A DNA stretch of 31,347 bases from Burkholderiales bacterium UBA1834 (GTDB lineage: Bacteria > Pseudomonadota > Gammaproteobacteria > Burkholderiales > Burkholderiaceae_C), in NCBI GenBank assembly GCA_002339015.1, contig DDJC01000080.1:5434-36780 (forward strand), in the 5' to 3' direction. Below, piece by piece: positions 1 to 8,192 of the stretch; position 1 is the first letter of the stretch, and every line of letters begins with the position of its first letter. The position numbers and the translations under genes were made by a program. The notes beneath the pieces were generated by a model. It was given only the letters and a program-made list of their open reading frames with translations. It was not told where the DNA came from and did not search any database.

Positions 1-1134
1 GTGCAGATCACCCCGCAGGTGGGCGGCACCGTGCTGGCCATCCAGGCCGACGACACCGACATGGTCAAGGCGGGCCAGTTGCTGGTGCGCCTGGACCCGG
101 CCGATGCCCGTGTGGCGCTGGAGCAGGCCGAGGCCCAGCTGGCGCAGACCGTGCGCGAAGTGCGCACCGTGTTCGCCAACAACGCCACGCTGGCCGCCCA
201 GGTGGCCCTGCGCGAAGCCGACGTGAGCAAGGTGCAGAGCGATGTCGCCCGCGCGCAGGACGATGTGAACCGCCGCTCGCCGCTGGTGGCCACGGGCGCC
301 GTGGGCAAGGAAGAGTTCAACCACGCGCAGACGCAACTGGCATCGGCCAAGAGCGCCCTGGCTGCCGCGCAATCGGCACTGACCGCCGCGCGTGAGCAGG
401 CCACGTCCAACCGTGCGTTGACCGATGGCACCACCGTGCAGGATCACCCCAATGTGCAACGCGCCGCGGCCCGTGTGCGCGAGGCCTACCTGGCCTTCAA
501 GCGCGCCGACCTGGTCGCCCCGGTCGATGGCATGGTGGCGCGCCGCAGCGTGCAGGTGGGCCAGCGCGTGCAGGCCGGTGCACCGATGATGTCGCTGGTG
601 ACGCTGGACAACGTCTGGGTCGATGCCAACTTCAAGGAAAGCCAGCTGCAGAAGATCCGCCTGGGTCAGCCCGTGACGCTCACGGCTGATGTGTACGGCA
701 AGAAGGTGGCTTACCACGGCAAGGTGGCCGGCCTGGGCGCAGGCACCGGCGCGGCCTTTGCGCTGCTGCCCGCCCAGAACGCCACCGGCAACTGGATCAA
801 GGTGGTGCAGCGCGTGCCCGTTCGCATCGCCTTGCAGCCTGATGAGGTCAGGAAGCACCCGCTGCGTGTGGGCCTGTCGATGGACGCCACCGTGGACGTG
901 AGCAGCCAGGACGGCCCGCTGGTGGCCGAGACCACCCGTCAGCAGCCCGTGGCTCAGACCGCGGTGTTCGACGGCGCGCAGAAGGATGCCGACGAGCGCG
1001 TGAACCGCATCATCGCCACCAATGCCGGTGCGCCTGCCGGTGTGCACGCCAGACCGGCGAACGCCCCGACACATGCCCGCGTCGCCGCCCAGGAGCGCAC
1101 CGCCGCCAAGCCCGTCGCAGCATCGGGCGTCTGA
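1..1134 (+). CDS. emrA: EmrA/HlyD-family efflux adaptor, 5' end missing
   Basis: This is the periplasmic membrane-fusion subunit of a tripartite multidrug exporter, which links an inner-membrane MFS pump to an outer-membrane channel. The frame is open from base 1. The visible part begins in the first lipoyl half (QVGGTV, then VKAGQLLVRLDPADA), so the cytoplasmic tail and single membrane anchor lie upstream and the GTG at base 1 is probably an internal Val. A long Ala/Gln-rich coiled-coil hairpin follows (about residues 40-150), then the second lipoyl half (ADLVAPVDGMV, near 170) and a beta-barrel (VDANFKESQL and LSMDATVDV, about 205-300). The last 75 residues are Ala/Arg-rich and probably disordered. 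The stop is two bases before the ATG of the emrB-like gene, as in an emrAB operon. Family assignment is firm; the exported compound is unknown. Confidence 0.9.
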   Translation: MQITPQVGGTVLAIQADDTDMVKAGQLLVRLDPADARVALEQAEAQLAQTVREVRTVFANNATLAAQVALREADVSKVQSDVARAQDDVNRRSPLVATGAVGKEEFNHAQTQLASAKSALAAAQSALTAAREQATSNRALTDGTTVQDHPNVQRAAARVREAYLAFKRADLVAPVDGMVARRSVQVGQRVQAGAPMMSLVTLDNVWVDANFKESQLQKIRLGQPVTLTADVYGKKVAYHGKVAGLGAGTGAAFALLPAQNATGNWIKVVQRVPVRIALQPDEVRKHPLRVGLSMDATVDVSSQDGPLVAETTRQQPVAQTAVFDGAQKDADERVNRIIATNAGAPAGVHARPANAPTHARVAAQERTAAKPVAASGV

Positions 1135-1136
1135 TC

Positions 1137-2699
1137 ATGAGCGCCCATCCGTCCGCAGGGCCGGCCTCGGCCCCCGCGCCGCTGACCGGCGGCACGCTGG
1201 CCCTGGGCACCTTGGCCCTGTCGCTGGCCACCTTCATGAACGTGCTGGATTCGTCCATCGCGAACGTGTCGCTGCCGGCCATCTCGGGTGATCTGGGCGT
1301 GAGCCCAACGCAGGGCACCTGGGTGATCACCAGCTTCGGGGTGGCCAATGCCATTTCGGTGCCGCTGACCGGCTGGCTCACGCAGCGCTTCGGCGCGGTG
1401 CGACTGTTCGTCGGCAGCGTGCTGCTGTTCGTGCTGGCTTCATGGCTGTGCGGCTTCGCGCCTTCGCTGGAGGCCTTGATCGGCTTTCGTGTGCTGCAGG
1501 GGCTGGTCGCCGGCCCGATGATCCCGCTGTCGCAGACCTTGCTGCTGGCCAGCTACCCACCGGCGAAGGCGGGCATGGCGCTGGCCTTGTGGGCCATGAC
1601 CACGCTCGTTGCGCCGGTGACGGGGCCATTGTTGGGTGGCTGGATCACCGACAACGTGTCCTGGCCATGGATCTTCTACATCAACGTCCCGGTGGGCCTG
1701 CTGGCCGCGGTGATCAGCTGGCGCATCTATGCCAAGCGGGACACGCCCACGCGCAAGCTGCCGATCGATTCGGTGGGCCTGGGCCTGCTCGTGCTGTGGG
1801 TGGGGGCGCTGCAGATCATGCTCGACAAGGGCAAGGAGCTGGAGTGGTTCGAGAGCGGGCAGATCGTCGCGCTGGCGGTGATCGCGGCGGTCGGCTTCGT
1901 GGTCTTCGTGGCCTGGGAGCTGACGGAAGAGCACCCTATCGTCAACCTGCGTTTGTTCGCCCGGCGCAACTTCCTGCTGGGCACGCTCACGCTGTCGGTA
2001 GCGTACATGCTGTTCTTCGGCAACGTGGTGCTGCTGCCCTTGTGGCTGCAGCAGTTCATGGGCTACACGGCCACCTGGGCGGGCATCGCGCTGGCGCCGG
2101 TGGGCGTGCTGGCCATCATCCTCTCACCCTTTGTGGGCAGGAACGTGGGCCGGATCGATCCGCGCAGGCTGGCCACCGTGGCTTTCGTGGTCTTCGCGCT
2201 GGTGCTGTGGATGCGCTCGAACTTCACGGTGCAGACCGATCTGCGCACGATCATGATCCCCACGATCATCCAGGGCGGGGCACTGGCCTTCTTCTTTGTG
2301 CCACTGAGCGCGATCACGCTGTCCGGGCTGAAACCAGAGCAGATCCCGGCGGCGTCGGGCCTGAGCAACTTCGCGCGGATCACGGCCGGGGCCATGGGTA
2401 CGTCCATCGTGACGACGCTGTGGGAGAACCGCGCCACCATGCACCATGTGCACATGACAGAACGCCTGAGCAGCACTGATCCGGCCATGGCCGGCACGTT
2501 GGACATGTTCGCCAAGGCGGGCCTGAGCTTCGAACAGGCGGCCGCGCAGATCAACCGGCTCATCGACCAGCAAGCCTTCACGATGGCGGCGGATGACGTC
2601 TTCCTGATGTCGGCATGGCTGTTCCTGGCGCTGATCCCGCTGCTGTGGTTGGCCAGGCCTGCCAAGGGCGGTGGCTCAGTGGATGCAGGCGCGCATTGA
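1137..2699 (+). CDS. emrB: EmrB-like MFS drug exporter (DHA2, 14 TM)
   Basis: A 520-residue major-facilitator transporter of the DHA2 (14-helix) class, a proton antiporter that works with the adaptor just upstream. Helix 1 carries the DHA2 hallmark LDSSIANVSLPAI (about residues 38-50). The loop after helix 2 has GWLTQRFGAVRLF, the usual motif A position. Motif C is seen as GPLLGGWITD followed by WPWIFYINVPVG (about 160-190), typical of EmrB/QacA proteins. The length matches the family (about 510-520). The ATG follows the adaptor stop by two bases, so the two are almost certainly co-transcribed and co-translated. The gene ends 24 bases before the convergent miaA. Substrates cannot be read from the sequence. 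Confidence 0.92.
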   Translation: MSAHPSAGPASAPAPLTGGTLALGTLALSLATFMNVLDSSIANVSLPAISGDLGVSPTQGTWVITSFGVANAISVPLTGWLTQRFGAVRLFVGSVLLFVLASWLCGFAPSLEALIGFRVLQGLVAGPMIPLSQTLLLASYPPAKAGMALALWAMTTLVAPVTGPLLGGWITDNVSWPWIFYINVPVGLLAAVISWRIYAKRDTPTRKLPIDSVGLGLLVLWVGALQIMLDKGKELEWFESGQIVALAVIAAVGFVVFVAWELTEEHPIVNLRLFARRNFLLGTLTLSVAYMLFFGNVVLLPLWLQQFMGYTATWAGIALAPVGVLAIILSPFVGRNVGRIDPRRLATVAFVVFALVLWMRSNFTVQTDLRTIMIPTIIQGGALAFFFVPLSAITLSGLKPEQIPAASGLSNFARITAGAMGTSIVTTLWENRATMHHVHMTERLSSTDPAMAGTLDMFAKAGLSFEQAAAQINRLIDQQAFTMAADDVFLMSAWLFLALIPLLWLARPAKGGGSVDAGAH

Positions 2700-2721
2700 T
2701 GCCAAAGTGCGCGCCGCCGAC

Positions 2722-2745
2722 GATCACGCTGGTAACTGCGTGATC
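2722..2745. terminator. Stem-loop at the emrB/miaA convergent junction
   Basis: GATCACGC (2722-2729) and GCGTGATC (2738-2745) form a perfect 8-bp stem with an 8-base loop. The left arm contains the miaA stop codon (TCA at 2724-2726 on +). There is no T-run on either side, so this is at best a non-canonical terminator or an mRNA 3'-end stabiliser serving either strand. Confidence 0.4.
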
Positions 2746-3737
2746 AGTGGCACGATCGCATCGATGTCGATGCCCTGGTCGCAAGGCAGCACGTGGCGCC
2801 AGGGCATGGAGCGCAGCCAGGTGATCTGTCGTTTGGCCAACTGCCGCGTGGCGGCAGCCCCTCGCTCGGCCACGTCGGTGCGCACTTCGGGGTCGTCCAG
2901 GTCCAGATCCTGATCCAGCGCTTCCCACACCTGCCGGTAACCCACGCAGCGGACGGAGGGCAGGCCCAGGTGCAGGTCCGACCGCTGGCGCAGGCGCCGA
3001 ACTTCGTCGACGAAGCCCTGCGCCATCATCTGCGCGAAACGCAGGCCGATGCGCTCGTGCAGCCAGGTGCGCTCGGTGGGTTCCAGCGACAGCAGCAGAC
3101 CATGCGGCTTGGCCAGGGCCGCGGCATCAGGGGCGCCTTCACGGTGGCGCCGCTGGAAATCGGAGATGGGCCGACCCGAGGTGTGCCAGACCTCCAGCGC
3201 ACGCTGGATGCGCTGGGCGTCGTTGGGGGCCAGCCGTTGGGCCGTGAGCGGGTCCACGCGCGTCAGTTCCGCGTGGAGCGCAGGCCAGCCTTCGGCCGCC
3301 GCCCGCGCATCCAGCATGGCGCGCACCTCGGGGGTGGCCGAGGGGATGTCGTCCAGCCCGTCGAGCAGGGCCTTGATGTAGAGCATGGTGCCGCCCACCA
3401 GCAGGGGCAGGCGGCCGCGCGCACGGATCTCGCCCATCAGCCGGTTGGCGTCGAGCACGAAGCGCGCAGCGTTGTAGCTTTCGGCCGGGTCGATGATGTC
3501 GATGAGGTGGTGGGGAACCTGGGCCAGCTCCTGCGCATTGGGCTTGGCCGTGCCGATGTCCATGCCCCGGTAGACCAGGGCGGAATCGACACTGATGATT
3601 TCGATAGGCAGGCGGTCGGCCAAGGCCAACGCCAGGGCGGTCTTGCCCGAGGCCGTGGGGCCCGCCAGGATCAGCGGCGGGTGTTCGGGCAGGCTGCCGG
3701 CCACTGGCAGGCCCGAAGGCGCGGTCGAGGTGTTCAT
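2724..3737 (-). CDS. miaA: tRNA dimethylallyltransferase MiaA
   Basis: This enzyme transfers the dimethylallyl group of DMAPP to N6 of A37 in tRNAs that read UNN codons, the first step to (ms2)i6A37. The 337-residue protein has the P-loop GPTASGKT (residues 26-33). It also has the DSxxVYR motif as DSALVYRGMDIGTAKP (51-66) and VGGTMLYIKALLDGL, all typical of the family. The end matches the usual KRQITWLR motif. The start is the ATG at 3737, which overlaps the TGA of the upstream exporter gene as ATGA, so translation is likely coupled. The frame stays open far upstream, but that part is antisense-like noise over the neighbour. The gene is last in a run that begins with mutL, and the mutL-miaA association is ancestral in proteobacteria. 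Confidence 0.95.
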   Translation of the reverse strand: MNTSTAPSGLPVAGSLPEHPPLILAGPTASGKTALALALADRLPIEIISVDSALVYRGMDIGTAKPNAQELAQVPHHLIDIIDPAESYNAARFVLDANRLMGEIRARGRLPLLVGGTMLYIKALLDGLDDIPSATPEVRAMLDARAAAEGWPALHAELTRVDPLTAQRLAPNDAQRIQRALEVWHTSGRPISDFQRRHREGAPDAAALAKPHGLLLSLEPTERTWLHERIGLRFAQMMAQGFVDEVRRLRQRSDLHLGLPSVRCVGYRQVWEALDQDLDLDDPEVRTDVAERGAAATRQLAKRQITWLRSMPWRHVLPCDQGIDIDAIVPLITQLPA

Positions 3738-5011
3738 GAGGCAGCGTGCTGTTCGGCCAACGGCCGGCCATGGCGCTGGACGAGGCCGAGCGCCACCCAG
3801 GCGGTGAGGGCGCCGCCCAAGCCCACGCCCAGCGTCAGGGGGTGGAGTGTGCCGGCCATGCCCGGGGTCTTCATCCACACGGCCAGCACGGCGCTGATGG
3901 CAAAGGCCATGCTGCACATGATCAGGCCCGACAAGGCCGAGGCCGCACCCGCCTGGTGCGGGAACGACGCCACCACCCCGGCCTGGCTGCAGGGCTGGTG
4001 CAGGCCATGGCCGATGGCGTAGATCCATAGCCCGGGCATCACGGCCCAGGGCGAGGGCGTGTGGCCGGTGGCCAGCGTCCAGGCCGACAGGCCCGCGCAC
4101 CACAGCCCGCCGGTGAGCGAGCAGCCTGCGCCCACGCGCACGGTGCCCGTGAGCCCCCGCAGCGGCAGCCAGCGCCGGCACAGCAGCGTGCCGCCCAGGT
4201 AGAACAGTGACATGGAAGCCATGACCAGGCCGAACACCGGGCGGCTGACTTTCAGCACCTCGATGAAGGCGAAGGAAGACGCCGCCAGGAACACGTACAG
4301 ACCGCCGTAGGTGGACGAGGTCAGCGTGGTGTAGGCACGGAACATGGGCTGGCGCACGATGCCTTGCCATTGCGCCAGACGTTGCCCCAGGCTCTGGCCC
4401 TGCTGACGCCGGTGATCAGGCAGTGTCTCCGGCAGGCGCCGCCAGATGAAGATCAGCGAGGCCAGCGCGAACAGGCCCAGCAAGCCCAGCGTGGCGCGCC
4501 AGCCCAGGCTGGCGGCCGTGATGCCGCCGATGATCGGACCCACCAGGGCGATCACGCCCAGGCCGCTCAGGCCTTGTGACAGCACGTGGGCGCCTTGTTC
4601 GGGCGTGTACAGATCGCGGATCATGGCGCGGGCGCACACCAGCGCAGCGGCCAGGCCCACGCCTTGCAGCGCACGGGCCAGCACCAGCACCTTCAGGTTG
4701 GGCGCGGCCACCGTGGCCACGCTGGCCACGGTGAACAGGGCCAGGCCCGCCATCAGCACGGGGCGGCGTCCCCATCGATCGGACACCGGCCCCCAGAACA
4801 GTTGGGCGATGCCGAAGGTCAGCACCAGCACCGACAAGGTCCATTGCACTGCAGCCGCACTCACGCCCAGGGAGCCGGGCATCTGCGGCAAGGCGGGCAG
4901 GTACAGGTCGGTGGCCACGGGCTGCAGGCCCAGCAGCAGGGACAGCGCTGTCACCACCACCCAGTGGGGCGGCAAGGGCGGCGTGGCGCCCTTGGCATCA
5001 GAAGCGCTCAT
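3734..5011 (-). CDS. MFS exporter, Bcr/CflA-like (DHA1, 12 TM)
   Basis: A 425-residue inner-membrane major-facilitator transporter, likely a proton-driven drug or metabolite exporter. TM1 contains TDLYLPALPQMP (about residues 35-46), the D-x-Y-LPA-x-P signature of the Bcr/CflA group. Motif A is GPVSDRWGRRPVL (about 74-86). Motif B-like RALQGVGLAAALVCARAMIRD (about 113-133) and a Gly-rich motif C (GLSGLGVIALVGPIIGG) follow. About 12 hydrophobic segments are present. The start overlaps the end of the pseudouridine synthase gene by 14 bases and the stop overlaps miaA by 4, so the gene sits tightly inside the mutL-to-miaA run, where it is not usual. It may be a lineage-specific insertion. The substrate is unknown. 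Confidence 0.88.
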   Translation of the reverse strand: MSASDAKGATPPLPPHWVVVTALSLLLGLQPVATDLYLPALPQMPGSLGVSAAAVQWTLSVLVLTFGIAQLFWGPVSDRWGRRPVLMAGLALFTVASVATVAAPNLKVLVLARALQGVGLAAALVCARAMIRDLYTPEQGAHVLSQGLSGLGVIALVGPIIGGITAASLGWRATLGLLGLFALASLIFIWRRLPETLPDHRRQQGQSLGQRLAQWQGIVRQPMFRAYTTLTSSTYGGLYVFLAASSFAFIEVLKVSRPVFGLVMASMSLFYLGGTLLCRRWLPLRGLTGTVRVGAGCSLTGGLWCAGLSAWTLATGHTPSPWAVMPGLWIYAIGHGLHQPCSQAGVVASFPHQAGAASALSGLIMCSMAFAISAVLAVWMKTPGMAGTLHPLTLGVGLGGALTAWVALGLVQRHGRPLAEQHAAS

Positions 5012-6050
5012 GTGGGCCCAGGAAGCGCCACTGGCCCAGCGGCAGCTTGCCCAGCACCACCTGGCCCATGCGCACGCGCTTGAGGCCGACCACCTTCAGT
5101 CCCACCTGCTCGCACATGCGTCGGATCTGGCGCTTCTTGCCTTCGCGCAGCACGAAGCGCAGTTGCTGTTCGTTCTGCCATGACACCTTGGCGGGCTTGA
5201 GTGCCTTGCCGTCCAGCATCAGGCCGTGGCGCAGCAGTTCCAGCTGATCCTCCGGCACCACGGCGGACACGTTCTCGGCGTCGGGCTGGTCCATGCTCTG
5301 CACGCGCACCAGGTATTCCTTCTCGACGATGGCGTCCTCGCCGATCAACTGGCGGGCGATGCGGCCGTCCTGCGTGAGCACGAGCAGGCCGGTGGAGTCG
5401 ATGTCCAGGCGGCCGGCAGGTGCCAGCTTGTGCAGGTGGCCGCGTGTGAGCTGCCAGGGGGCGGTGTCGCCCGACCAGCGGTTCTCGGGACGTACCAGCA
5501 CCACGGCGGGGTCATAGCCGTCTTCGGCCTGGCCGCTGACATAGCCGATCGGCTTGTGCAGCAGGATGGTGACGCGCTGCGATTGCTCGGTGCGCGCGCG
5601 CTGGTCGACGGTGATGGTCTGGTGAGGCCACACGCGGGTGCCCAGTTCGGTCACCACCTGGCCATCGACGCTGACCCAGCCTTCGGCGATCCAGTCATCG
5701 GCCTCGCGGCGGGAGGACAGCCCTTGTTCGCTCATCAGCTTGGACAGGCGCACACGGCCGTCTTCGGGGGCCTGGCGCGGGGTGTCCACGGGCTTGCTGT
5801 GGCGTGGTGCCGGTTGACGCTCCGCATGCTGTTGGCCACGGGGTTCACGACGCGGTGCGTGATGGCGTTCCTGTGGTGCAGCTTGCGTATCGGTGGCGTC
5901 GGGCGTGGCGGCGGTGCCCGCCTCGGGCTCGGCGCGGCGCACGCGGTCACGCGCGATGGGCGCATTGGGCCGCACGGGCTTGCGCCGGGGCGTGGAGGCG
6001 GCGGCCTCCTTGGCGGTGGCGCTCAGGCTCAGTTTGCGGCGTTCACTCAT
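4998..6050 (-). CDS. rRNA/tRNA pseudouridine synthase, RsuA/RluB/E/F family (RluF-like)
   Basis: Converts uridine to pseudouridine, probably in 23S rRNA. The 350-residue protein starts at MSERRK. Residues 1-98 are a basic, Pro/Arg/Ala-rich tail that looks disordered. An S4 RNA-binding domain follows (about 99-145, RLSKLMSEQGLSSRREADDWI). The catalytic domain has HKPIGYVSG (165-173), the catalytic Asp in GRLDIDSTGLL (D216), and GKKRQIRRMCEQVG near the C-terminus. RRMCE rather than RRMWE, and the KRVRMGQV stretch after it, resemble RluF more than RluB or RsuA. The exact target site is inference. The ATG at 6050 was chosen because the 36 codons upstream look non-coding. It lies 40 bases after mutL and overlaps the next gene, so all are probably one transcript. 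Confidence 0.88.
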   Translation of the reverse strand: MSERRKLSLSATAKEAAASTPRRKPVRPNAPIARDRVRRAEPEAGTAATPDATDTQAAPQERHHAPRREPRGQQHAERQPAPRHSKPVDTPRQAPEDGRVRLSKLMSEQGLSSRREADDWIAEGWVSVDGQVVTELGTRVWPHQTITVDQRARTEQSQRVTILLHKPIGYVSGQAEDGYDPAVVLVRPENRWSGDTAPWQLTRGHLHKLAPAGRLDIDSTGLLVLTQDGRIARQLIGEDAIVEKEYLVRVQSMDQPDAENVSAVVPEDQLELLRHGLMLDGKALKPAKVSWQNEQQLRFVLREGKKRQIRRMCEQVGLKVVGLKRVRMGQVVLGKLPLGQWRFLGPHERF

Positions 6051-6090
6051 GGTTGCTGGATGCGGAAGGAAAGGGCGCGGCGAGCAGTGC

Positions 6091-8154
6091 TCAGCGGCCG
6101 CGCAGGAACAGGTTGTCGAGTTCGGCCACCGTGAGCTGGCGCCAGGTGGGCCGGCCATGGTTGCACTGGTCGGCGCGCTCGGTGGCTTCCATGTCGCGCA
6201 GCAGGGCGTTCATCTCGGCGACGGTCAGGCGGCGATTGGCACGCACGGCCCCGTGGCAGGCCATGGTGGCCAGCAGTTCGTGCTGGGCGCGCTGCACCAC
6301 CTGGCTGGCATCGAAACCGGCCAGTTCGGCCAGCACCGAGCGCGTCAGCTCGACCAGATCGGCCTGGTCCAGCGCCATGGGGCGAGAACGCACGGCCAGG
6401 GTGTTGGGCCCCAGAGGCCCCACATCCAGCCCCACGGCGTGCAGGGCTTCGCGGTGGGTCTCGGCCGTGGCCATTTCCTGTGGCGTGGCCGAGAAGGTAA
6501 CGGGGATCAGCAGCGGCTGCGAGGGCAGCGCATCCTGCGCGATCTGGCCTTTCAGGCGCTCGTAGACGATGCGCTCATGCGCGGCGTGCATGTCAACGAT
6601 GACCAGGCCCTGGGCGTTTTCGGCCAGCACATAGATGCCGCCGATCTGTGCGATGGCGCGGCCCAGAGGCCAGTCTTCGGGCGCGTGCGAGGTCAGAGGC
6701 TGCGAGGGCAGGGCGCCCGGAGCCTGTGTCTGCAGCGCTTGCGCAGGTGCCGGGCGAGGCGCCAGTTTGCTGGCCGGCGTGTCGCCAGGCGTGGCGCGTG
6801 GCATCCAGCCTTCCAGCGGGGCGCGTTCGCGGGCGGTGAGGCCGGGTGCGGCATCGTCATTGCCAGCAGCGCCCGCACGATGTGCTTCGGCCTCGACGGT
6901 GCCATCGCCCAGGAAGCTCGCTGCCGGCCAGCCGGCCCAGCGTTGCTGTGGCGCAGCCTCGCCGAAACTGCCAGGCGCACGCCGCACGCCGCTCAAGGCC
7001 TGTGTGTTCTGCTGAATGGCGCCCCAGGGCAGGCGGTCCTGCTGGGTATTGGGCAGCGGCTCTGCCACGGCGGCGCCGTCGGTGCCTGTGGCGGGCAGCG
7101 GGGTGCTGTCGACCTCAGACGTGCCGATCTGCGCAGCCGCGGTACCCAAGCCCGCGCGCGACACCGCCAGCGCGGCTTCCACGGCCTTGCGTACAGCCTG
7201 GTGCACCTCGCGGCCATCGCGGAAGCGCACCTCGATCTTGGTCGGGTGCACGTTCACATCGACCAACTCGGGCGTGATCTCGATGAACAGGGCGTAGACC
7301 GGCTGGCGGTGGCCGTGCAGCACGTCTTCATAGGCCGCGCGCACGCCGTGCACCAGCAGCTTGTCGCGCACGAAGCGGCCGTTCACGTAGCAATACTGCA
7401 GGTCGGCGCGCGAACGGGCTGCATCGGGGATGCCGGCACGGCCGGTCACACGCACAGGGCCTATCTGCCATTCGACCGGGCGGCTGTCGCGCACGAAGGC
7501 CTCGCCCAGCACGTCGCGCAGGCGCTGCTCCTGGTCGCCAGCGCGCCATTGCTCGATCAGCTTGCCCTCGTGCCACACGGCGAAGGCCACGTCGGGCCGC
7601 GCCAGGGCATGTCGGCGCACGGCGTCCACGCAATGCGCCAATTCGGTGTTTTCGGACTTGAGGAACTTGCGCCGTGCCGGGGTGTTGAAAAACAGTTCAC
7701 GCACTTCGACGCTGGTACCCACGCCGCGGGCGGCCGGGGTCAGCTCGCCGGAGCGGGCGTCCAGCCGGCTGGCATGGCTGTCGTTGGCGGTACGGCTGGA
7801 CAGCGCCATCTCGGCCACGGAGGACACCGCGGCCAGCGCCTCACCCCGAAAACCCATGGTCAGCACGCTTTCCAGGTCGCCCAGCGAGCGGATCTTGCTG
7901 GTGGCGTGGCGCTTGAGCGCCAGGGGCATTTCATCGACCGGAATGCCGCAACCGTCGTCCTCGATCAGGATCTGGCGGATGCCGCCGGCCAGCAGCTTGA
8001 CGGTGATCTGGCGGGCGCCAGCGTCCAGCGCGTTGTCCACCAGTTCGCGCACCACCGAGGCAGGGCGTTCCACCACCTCGCCGGCCGCGATCTGGCTGAT
8101 CAGCTCGTCGGGCAGCTCGCGGATACTCGCTCGGGGGGGGCGCTCTTGGGTCAT
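6091..8154 (-). CDS. mutL: DNA mismatch repair protein MutL (endonuclease type)
   Basis: The matchmaker and probable nicking endonuclease of methyl-independent mismatch repair. The 687-residue protein has the GHKL ATPase N-domain: IAAGEVVERPASVVRELVDNALDAGA (E37 and N41 match the catalytic Glu and Mg-binding Asn), EDDGCGI, and FRGEALAAVSSV. A Pro/Ala/Gln-rich linker spans about 340-480. In the C-terminal domain D521-M-H-A-A-H-E-R-I-V-Y-E532 is the metal-binding endonuclease motif with Met for the usual Gln, followed by ACHGAVRAN and CNHGRPT. Species with this motif normally lack MutH. I chose ATG 8154; an in-frame ATG at 8181 would add 9 residues but would lie upstream of a TACAAT box. Codons 5-8 contain a run of eight C. 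It heads the run mutL, rlu, MFS, miaA. Confidence 0.95.
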   Translation of the reverse strand: MTQERPPRASIRELPDELISQIAAGEVVERPASVVRELVDNALDAGARQITVKLLAGGIRQILIEDDGCGIPVDEMPLALKRHATSKIRSLGDLESVLTMGFRGEALAAVSSVAEMALSSRTANDSHASRLDARSGELTPAARGVGTSVEVRELFFNTPARRKFLKSENTELAHCVDAVRRHALARPDVAFAVWHEGKLIEQWRAGDQEQRLRDVLGEAFVRDSRPVEWQIGPVRVTGRAGIPDAARSRADLQYCYVNGRFVRDKLLVHGVRAAYEDVLHGHRQPVYALFIEITPELVDVNVHPTKIEVRFRDGREVHQAVRKAVEAALAVSRAGLGTAAAQIGTSEVDSTPLPATGTDGAAVAEPLPNTQQDRLPWGAIQQNTQALSGVRRAPGSFGEAAPQQRWAGWPAASFLGDGTVEAEAHRAGAAGNDDAAPGLTARERAPLEGWMPRATPGDTPASKLAPRPAPAQALQTQAPGALPSQPLTSHAPEDWPLGRAIAQIGGIYVLAENAQGLVIVDMHAAHERIVYERLKGQIAQDALPSQPLLIPVTFSATPQEMATAETHREALHAVGLDVGPLGPNTLAVRSRPMALDQADLVELTRSVLAELAGFDASQVVQRAQHELLATMACHGAVRANRRLTVAEMNALLRDMEATERADQCNHGRPTWRQLTVAELDNLFLRGR

Positions 8155-8161
8155 GGGCTCG

Positions 8162-8167
8162 ATTGTA
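8162..8167 (-). promoter_or_regulatory. -10-like box of mutL
   Basis: TACAAT on the minus strand ends 7 bases before the mutL ATG at 8154. That places the expected transcript start on or next to the ATG. No convincing -35 is visible and no Shine-Dalgarno precedes the ATG, so a leaderless or near-leaderless mRNA is possible. It nearly abuts the divergent dedA box. Confidence 0.4.
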
Positions 8168-8178
8168 GGAGGCGCGGT

Positions 8179-8184
8179 CATAAT
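8179..8184 (+). promoter_or_regulatory. -10-like box of dedA
   Basis: CATAAT ends 8 bases before the dedA ATG at 8193, with no Shine-Dalgarno between. The predicted transcript start would fall at the ATG. There is no clear -35. It shares the short mutL-dedA divergent region. Confidence 0.35.
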
Positions 8185-8192
8185 GCGTCGCC

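Noticed and set aside
8155..8181. Longer mutL start at ATG 8181
   Set aside because: It adds nine residues not typical of MutL, has no ribosome-binding site and would place the TACAAT box inside the gene. It is still possible.
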